Of a stretch of 18,668 nt of DNA, positions 15,326-18,668 are shown in pieces. The stretch is from JASBSR01 sp963847575. Its GTDB lineage: Bacteria; Pseudomonadota; Gammaproteobacteria; SZUA-229. The position numbers and the translations under genes are program-made. The notes below the pieces were generated by a model. That model ran no database searches, was not told the origin of the DNA, and was given only the letters and a program-made list of their open reading frames with translations. The first letter of the stretch is position 1. Each line of letters opens with the position of its first letter. Location: the NCBI GenBank assembly GCA_963847575.1, contig CAWKAL010000114.1, positions 1 to 18,668 of the forward strand, read 5' to 3'.

Positions 15326-16777
15326 ATGAACAGCACAGCCCCGATACGCAGCCTTCGACCCAAAACCAAGATCGTCGCCACCATTGGCCCCGCCTGCAAT
15401 ACACCCGAAATGCTCATGGCCATGATCGAGGCGGGCATGAACGTGGCGCGCCTGAACCTGTCGCATGGCACGCATGAATCGCATCGCGCTCAAATCACGG
15501 TATTGCGTAAGGCTGCAAAAGACCTGGGGCGCAATATTGCGATCATGATCGACACCCGCGGCATCGAAATTCGCACCGGTCGGCTCGAAGGTGATACTGC
15601 CATGCTTAAGCCTGGCGGGCACTTCGACCTCTACACCGGCGGCAAACTCGGCAACGCCGCCGGCGTCTCGATCAGCTACCTGAAACTGCACGAAGAAGTC
15701 AGGCGTAAAATACCCATCCTGCTCGATGATGGTGCAATCGAACTGGAAGTCGAGAAGGTCACGGCTGGTGTCATCAACTGCCGCATTATTCACGGCGGGC
15801 TGCTGGGTAATTGCAAGAGCGTCAACCTGCCAGAAACCCAGCTGGCGATGAGCGCAGTCAGCCCGGAGAACCGCGACGACATCGTCAAGGAACTGAGCTT
15901 CGCCGCAGAAAACGACGTCGACTATATTGCGGCCTCGTTCGTACAAAGCGCTGATGACATTAACAAGATGCGTGAAATCCTGGTCGAGCACGACGTCAAT
16001 ATACCCATTATTGCCAAGATCGAAAACCGCGCCGGCGTCACCAATATGGAAGAAATCGTCGACGCTGCCGACGGTATCATGGTCGCCCGCGGTGACCTCG
16101 GTGTGGAACTGCCGCTGGCCGAAGTACCGACCACGCAAAAGCACATCATTCGCACCACGGTCAGCAACGGCAAACCGGTGATCACCGCCACCCAGATGCT
16201 GGCCTCGATGGAACAGAATCCGCGACCGACACGTGCCGAAGCCAGTGACGTCGCCAATGCCATTCTCGATGGCACTTCGGCGGTCATGCTCTCGGGTGAA
16301 ACCGCGGTCGGCAAATACCCGCTGGAAGCGGTGAAAATGCTCTGCAAAATCGCGCTGCGCGCCGAGGCATCCTTGCACGAATACGGTTATTTGCAAAAAA
16401 TAAAACCCAACCCCGCCAACGTGGTGACCGAAGCCGTCGGCCAGGCCTCGGTCAGCATGGCCAAGACCCTGGGCGCTGCGGCTATTGTCAGCCTGACTGA
16501 ATCCGGCTTCACTTCGCGGCTGATTTCAAAACACCGCCCGGACTGCGCGATCCTCGCCATCACTTCATCCGAAATGGTCGCACGCAAACTCTCATTGAAC
16601 TGGGGCGTGATCCCGGTGCTTTACCAGGGTGAACCGAGCGACGATGCCCGCATCGAGTTTGCCATGGCGGCAATAAGCAAACTTGCGTATGCCAGCAGTG
16701 GCGATACATTGATTATTACCGCCGGGCATCACCAGCTGGCCGGGGGCACTGACATGATTCGCGTGGTTAAACTGTAG
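15326..16777 (+). CDS. pyk: Pyruvate kinase
   Basis: 483 residues, normal for bacterial pyruvate kinase. TKIVATIGPA (14-23), NVARLNLSHG (39-48; Arg42), DTRGIEIRTG (76-85), IIAKIENRAGV (228-238; catalytic Lys231 and Glu233), VARGDLGVELP (253-263) and TQMLASM, then PRPTRAEASDVANAILDG, cover the full barrel and B domain. The C-terminal domain ends DMIRVVKL. The enzyme transfers phosphate from PEP to ADP to give pyruvate and ATP. Glu81 in GIEIRTG corresponds to the residue seen in K+-dependent forms. Small departures from common text are NLSHG for NFSHG, DTRGIEIRTG for DTKGPEIRTG, and SVNLPE for GVNLPG. It is divergent from gdhA. No strong ribosome site precedes the ATG. Confidence 0.95.
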   Translation: MNSTAPIRSLRPKTKIVATIGPACNTPEMLMAMIEAGMNVARLNLSHGTHESHRAQITVLRKAAKDLGRNIAIMIDTRGIEIRTGRLEGDTAMLKPGGHFDLYTGGKLGNAAGVSISYLKLHEEVRRKIPILLDDGAIELEVEKVTAGVINCRIIHGGLLGNCKSVNLPETQLAMSAVSPENRDDIVKELSFAAENDVDYIAASFVQSADDINKMREILVEHDVNIPIIAKIENRAGVTNMEEIVDAADGIMVARGDLGVELPLAEVPTTQKHIIRTTVSNGKPVITATQMLASMEQNPRPTRAEASDVANAILDGTSAVMLSGETAVGKYPLEAVKMLCKIALRAEASLHEYGYLQKIKPNPANVVTEAVGQASVSMAKTLGAAAIVSLTESGFTSRLISKHRPDCAILAITSSEMVARKLSLNWGVIPVLYQGEPSDDARIEFAMAAISKLAYASSGDTLIITAGHHQLAGGTDMIRVVKL

Positions 16778-16783
16778 AACCCT

Positions 16784-16812
16784 GGCTGCACAGGCCTGCA
16801 GAGTTTGCAGCC
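16784..16812. terminator. Hairpin between convergent pyk and DUF2934-like gene
   Basis: GGCTGCA (16784-16790) and TGCAGCC (16806-16812) are exact inverted repeats with a 15-base loop that contains a further TGCAG-type partial repeat. It sits in the 44-base gap between convergent genes. There is no T-tract, so termination is only likely by position. Confidence 0.4.
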
Positions 16813-16821
16813 ATATACTAA

Positions 16822-17166
16822 TTACTTAAACATGCTATTGATTTCACTCTCGGCTTCCAGCCAGTAGTGAGTATCCGCATTATCTGGCCGGCCTGATTCT
16901 TCCCACTTGTAATAGGCATGCATGGCAATGAGCATGCGTTTTTCATCGGCTGAAATTTTTGAAGCACCTGTATTTTTCGTTTTTGTGACACTGCCTTTAG
17001 TAGCCGATTTTTTCCCTGCTGTTTTTTTCTTGACAGCTTTTTTCCTGACGGCCTTCTTACCGACATTTGTCTTTGCGTCTACCTTCCCGGGTTTGGCAAC
17101 TTTAGCGTTAACTTTCTTTTTGGCAGGCTTTGATTTAGCCTTTTGTTCAGTATCTTTTTTGCTCAT
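16822..17166 (-). CDS. Lys/Ala-rich protein with DUF2934-like C-terminus
   Basis: 114 residues. Residues 1-65 are almost only Lys, Ala, Val, Thr and Gly (repeats such as KKAVRKKAVKKKTAGKK), like the histone H1-type tails of bacterial DNA-binding proteins. Residues about 72-114 (ADEKRMLIAMHAYYKWEESGRPDNADTHYWLEAESEI) match the short DUF2934 pattern: a helix, then W/Y..WE..G.P...., then HYWLEAE. The role is unknown; nucleoid association is a plausible inference from the basic tail. The ATG at 17166 has GAGAT about 8 bases before it. It is convergent with pyk. The tail is low-complexity and can vary in length between strains. Confidence 0.8.
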   Translation of the reverse strand: MSKKDTEQKAKSKPAKKKVNAKVAKPGKVDAKTNVGKKAVRKKAVKKKTAGKKSATKGSVTKTKNTGASKISADEKRMLIAMHAYYKWEESGRPDNADTHYWLEAESEINSMFK

Positions 17167-17731
17167 TTTTACTATCTCGATGTATTGGCGTTATTTGTGT
17201 AGCGATGGTGCTTATTTAGATAAGTGTCATGCCAGGAAATATGCACTATGGTGGCAAGTATACGCTTCGTTTCCCGGGAGCGATAAGATTACATTGTAAA
17301 ACTGGTGCGATCCATGTGTCGGGCATCCAGATTCAGACATGACAATTGAACTGGAATACCCGGAGGTGGATTTTGAACCCGGGGTTTAGTGTGCTGCTAC
17401 CGGCGTGATAGATTTTTCCTTTTGCGAATTTATATACGCTGGCGCAGACATGTAGTGTGCTTCACATAATAATGGCGGCGCGAACCTGGCCCCATTCCTC
17501 GTGTTATCCCGCTGATCATCCTGTCAGCGGCGACTTTTTTCAGACGCATAAGGCAATTTGTGACTCTCTTCACACACTCCATTTTTTGAATCAGTATTAT
17601 TTCCCGTATCAAGGCAGCCCAGATACAAGCCTTGATGAGTTATGGATTCAAACAATGCGACAAATGGTGACATTCAGGATTAGCGCTCATCGCACCTGTA
17701 CGACTCAATATTAAAAATGGAGATTTTTAAA
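17167..17731. other. Intergenic region upstream of PEP-CTERM gene
   Basis: 565 bases, AT-rich, with no gene I can support. An 85-codon frame (17457-17714) has no family likeness or ribosome site. A tiny frame at 17338-17388 and a 9-base direct repeat TAGTGTGCT at 17387 and 17453 are the only other patterns. I did not find a sigma-54 promoter matching TGGCAC-N5-TTGC. Confidence 0.4.
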
Positions 17732-18568
17732 ATGAATACGAAATCAATATTAGGAACCACTGCTCTATTCGCAATACTCAATCTGCCACTGCTGGCACAT
17801 GCAGAATTTATCGATGCGTTTGGCGCAAGTGCTAATGTTTCGACCAGGACAAACTGTTTCGCCGGCCTTATCTGTAATGCTGGCACCACCATCGACTCAG
17901 CCGCTGATTTTGGCTCAGGCATAGTCACTGCAACTGCAGAAGTTATTGGCGCACAGGCCTATGCTGATCTAAATACGACAGACGGTTTACCCTTTCTCGC
18001 AGCGTATGCGGGTGTTGATGCTACCGAAGGTGCTACTGCAAGAGTAGAAGCCATCCGAAAGTACGAATACATCGGTACAGTTCCCTTCAGTCTGCAGATT
18101 GATGCCACCTACCACGCCGTGCTGGAAGGTGACAACAGGAATTCGATGACAGGTAACGTGGCTATTATCCTGATCGACCCGCTGAATCCAACAGACGATA
18201 TAGTCATGAGCTTTCTCGATAGCAATACAGCTATTGGTGGCGCCCTGTTCCAGGTCGCGAACGGTGACTTCAACAACCTGATACGGGATTTTCAAACTGT
18301 GACCGACGTGGGTGACCAGAGTTTTACTTTATCTTTAACAACCGAGCTGAATCCTGGCGACCAGTTTTTTCTGTATAACTCGTTCAACTTGCTGAGCTAC
18401 GATGGCGGTATTGCCGACGGATTAAGCAGTGCTTCACTCAGCACCAACCTGAGAGAGTTCAGAGTGCTGGAGCGCACCAGTGTTGTTCCGGTGCCCGCTG
18501 CTGCCTGGTTGTTTGGCTCCGGCCTGATCGGACTGGTCGGCGTTGCACGTAGACGCCATTCGATATAG
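17732..18568 (+). CDS. Exported PEP-CTERM/VPxPA-type sorted protein
   Basis: 278 residues from ATG 17732, chosen because GGAG lies about 10 bases upstream and the signal peptide begins there (MNTKSILGTTALFAILN..., cleaved near AHA at about 24-26). An upstream ATG at 17717 would add five residues. The mature part is polar and beta-rich, with no known catalytic motif; two Cys (TNCFAGLICNAG) may form a disulfide. The tail (about 253-278) is VVPVPAAAWLFGSGLIGLVG then ARRR: the VPxPA motif, hydrophobic helix and basic end of the PEP-CTERM/exosortase sorting class. Such proteins are processed by an exosortase and tied to exopolysaccharide or surface export. No exosortase is in this window. No operon partner is visible. 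The substrate or ligand of the body is unknown. Confidence 0.88.
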   Translation: MNTKSILGTTALFAILNLPLLAHAEFIDAFGASANVSTRTNCFAGLICNAGTTIDSAADFGSGIVTATAEVIGAQAYADLNTTDGLPFLAAYAGVDATEGATARVEAIRKYEYIGTVPFSLQIDATYHAVLEGDNRNSMTGNVAIILIDPLNPTDDIVMSFLDSNTAIGGALFQVANGDFNNLIRDFQTVTDVGDQSFTLSLTTELNPGDQFFLYNSFNLLSYDGGIADGLSSASLSTNLREFRVLERTSVVPVPAAAWLFGSGLIGLVGVARRRHSI

Positions 18569-18569
18569 A

Positions 18570-18630
18570 GAAACGGGCCGGGGCCAGGGTAAAAATGCAG
18601 AACTGATTTTTTACCCCGACCCCACGTTTC
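18570..18630. repeat. Long palindromic repeat (REP-like), possible terminator
   Basis: The left arm from 18570 (GAAACG, then GGGGCCAGGGTAAAAA) and the right arm ending at 18630 (TTTTTACCCCGACCCC, then ACGTTTC) are imperfect inverted repeats around an 11-base loop. GGGGTC-rich arms joined to TAAAA are like the dispersed REP-type palindromes of gammaproteobacteria. It begins two bases after the PEP-CTERM stop, so it may also end transcription. Only one copy is in the window, so the dispersed nature is inferred. Confidence 0.6.
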
Positions 18631-18668
18631 ATTTTTCACCAGCAATACGTAATCCTACCAGTAAATCA

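Noticed and set aside
15152..16396. Long minus-strand frame of 414 codons inside pyk
   Set aside because: It is the antisense shadow of pyruvate kinase; its composition is low in typical protein features and pyk is certain.
17360..17395. GATTTTGAACCCGG resembling a tRNA T-loop
   Set aside because: No cloverleaf or acceptor stem can be built around it.
17457..17714. 85-codon plus-strand frame
   Set aside because: No ribosome site or recognisable sequence; it is more likely chance openness in an AT-rich gap.

Overview
The window comes from a chromosome of an environmental, probably aquatic, gammaproteobacterium. The support is LPS-type lipid A chemistry (LpxO), an osmoregulated periplasmic glucan locus (OpgG), lipoprotein signals with a clear lipobox, and small c-type cytochromes. 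There is also an ETHE1-like persulfide dioxygenase and an exported protein with a PEP-CTERM/VPxPA tail. I cannot name the genus. No tRNA, rRNA, CRISPR array, prophage or insertion sequence is visible.

Layout. 1-2085 (minus): opgG followed by a translationally overlapping gene that runs off the window, probably the N-terminus of opgH. 2529-3917 (plus): mgtE magnesium channel. 4125-4523 (plus): secreted monohaem cytochrome with no Met ligand after the haem. 4604-5719 (minus): secreted beta-helix plus membrane protein resembling bactofilin repeats. 6084-6580 (plus): rhodanese lipoprotein broken by frameshift. 6612-7508 (minus): lpxO. 7717-8469 (plus): persulfide dioxygenase with a strong terminator. 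8610-9245 (minus): cytochrome c lipoprotein on an Ala-rich helical stalk. 9601-10500 (plus): unrecognised helical protein. 10561-12102 (minus): Kef-type CPA2 antiporter whose first helix lies in another frame. 12455-13609 (plus): M48-like membrane protein with a destroyed zinc site. 13715-15037 (minus) and 15326-16777 (plus): divergent glutamate dehydrogenase and pyruvate kinase. 16822-17166 (minus): Lys/Ala-rich DUF2934-like protein. 17732-18568 (plus): PEP-CTERM protein followed by a large palindromic repeat.

Function. Most genes are single transcription units arranged convergently or divergently; the only visible operon is opgG-opgH. Themes are the cell envelope and osmotic or ion balance (opgGH, mgtE, lpxO, Kef), sulfur and respiratory electron transfer (rhodanese, persulfide dioxygenase, two cytochromes), and the carbon/nitrogen node (gdhA/pyk). 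I do not see a dedicated defence or mobile system. The most notable points are the dead-site M48 protein, two genes carrying apparent 1-base frameshifts, the cytochrome lacking a distal Met, the unrecognised 299-residue protein, and several perfect dyads in intergenic gaps.
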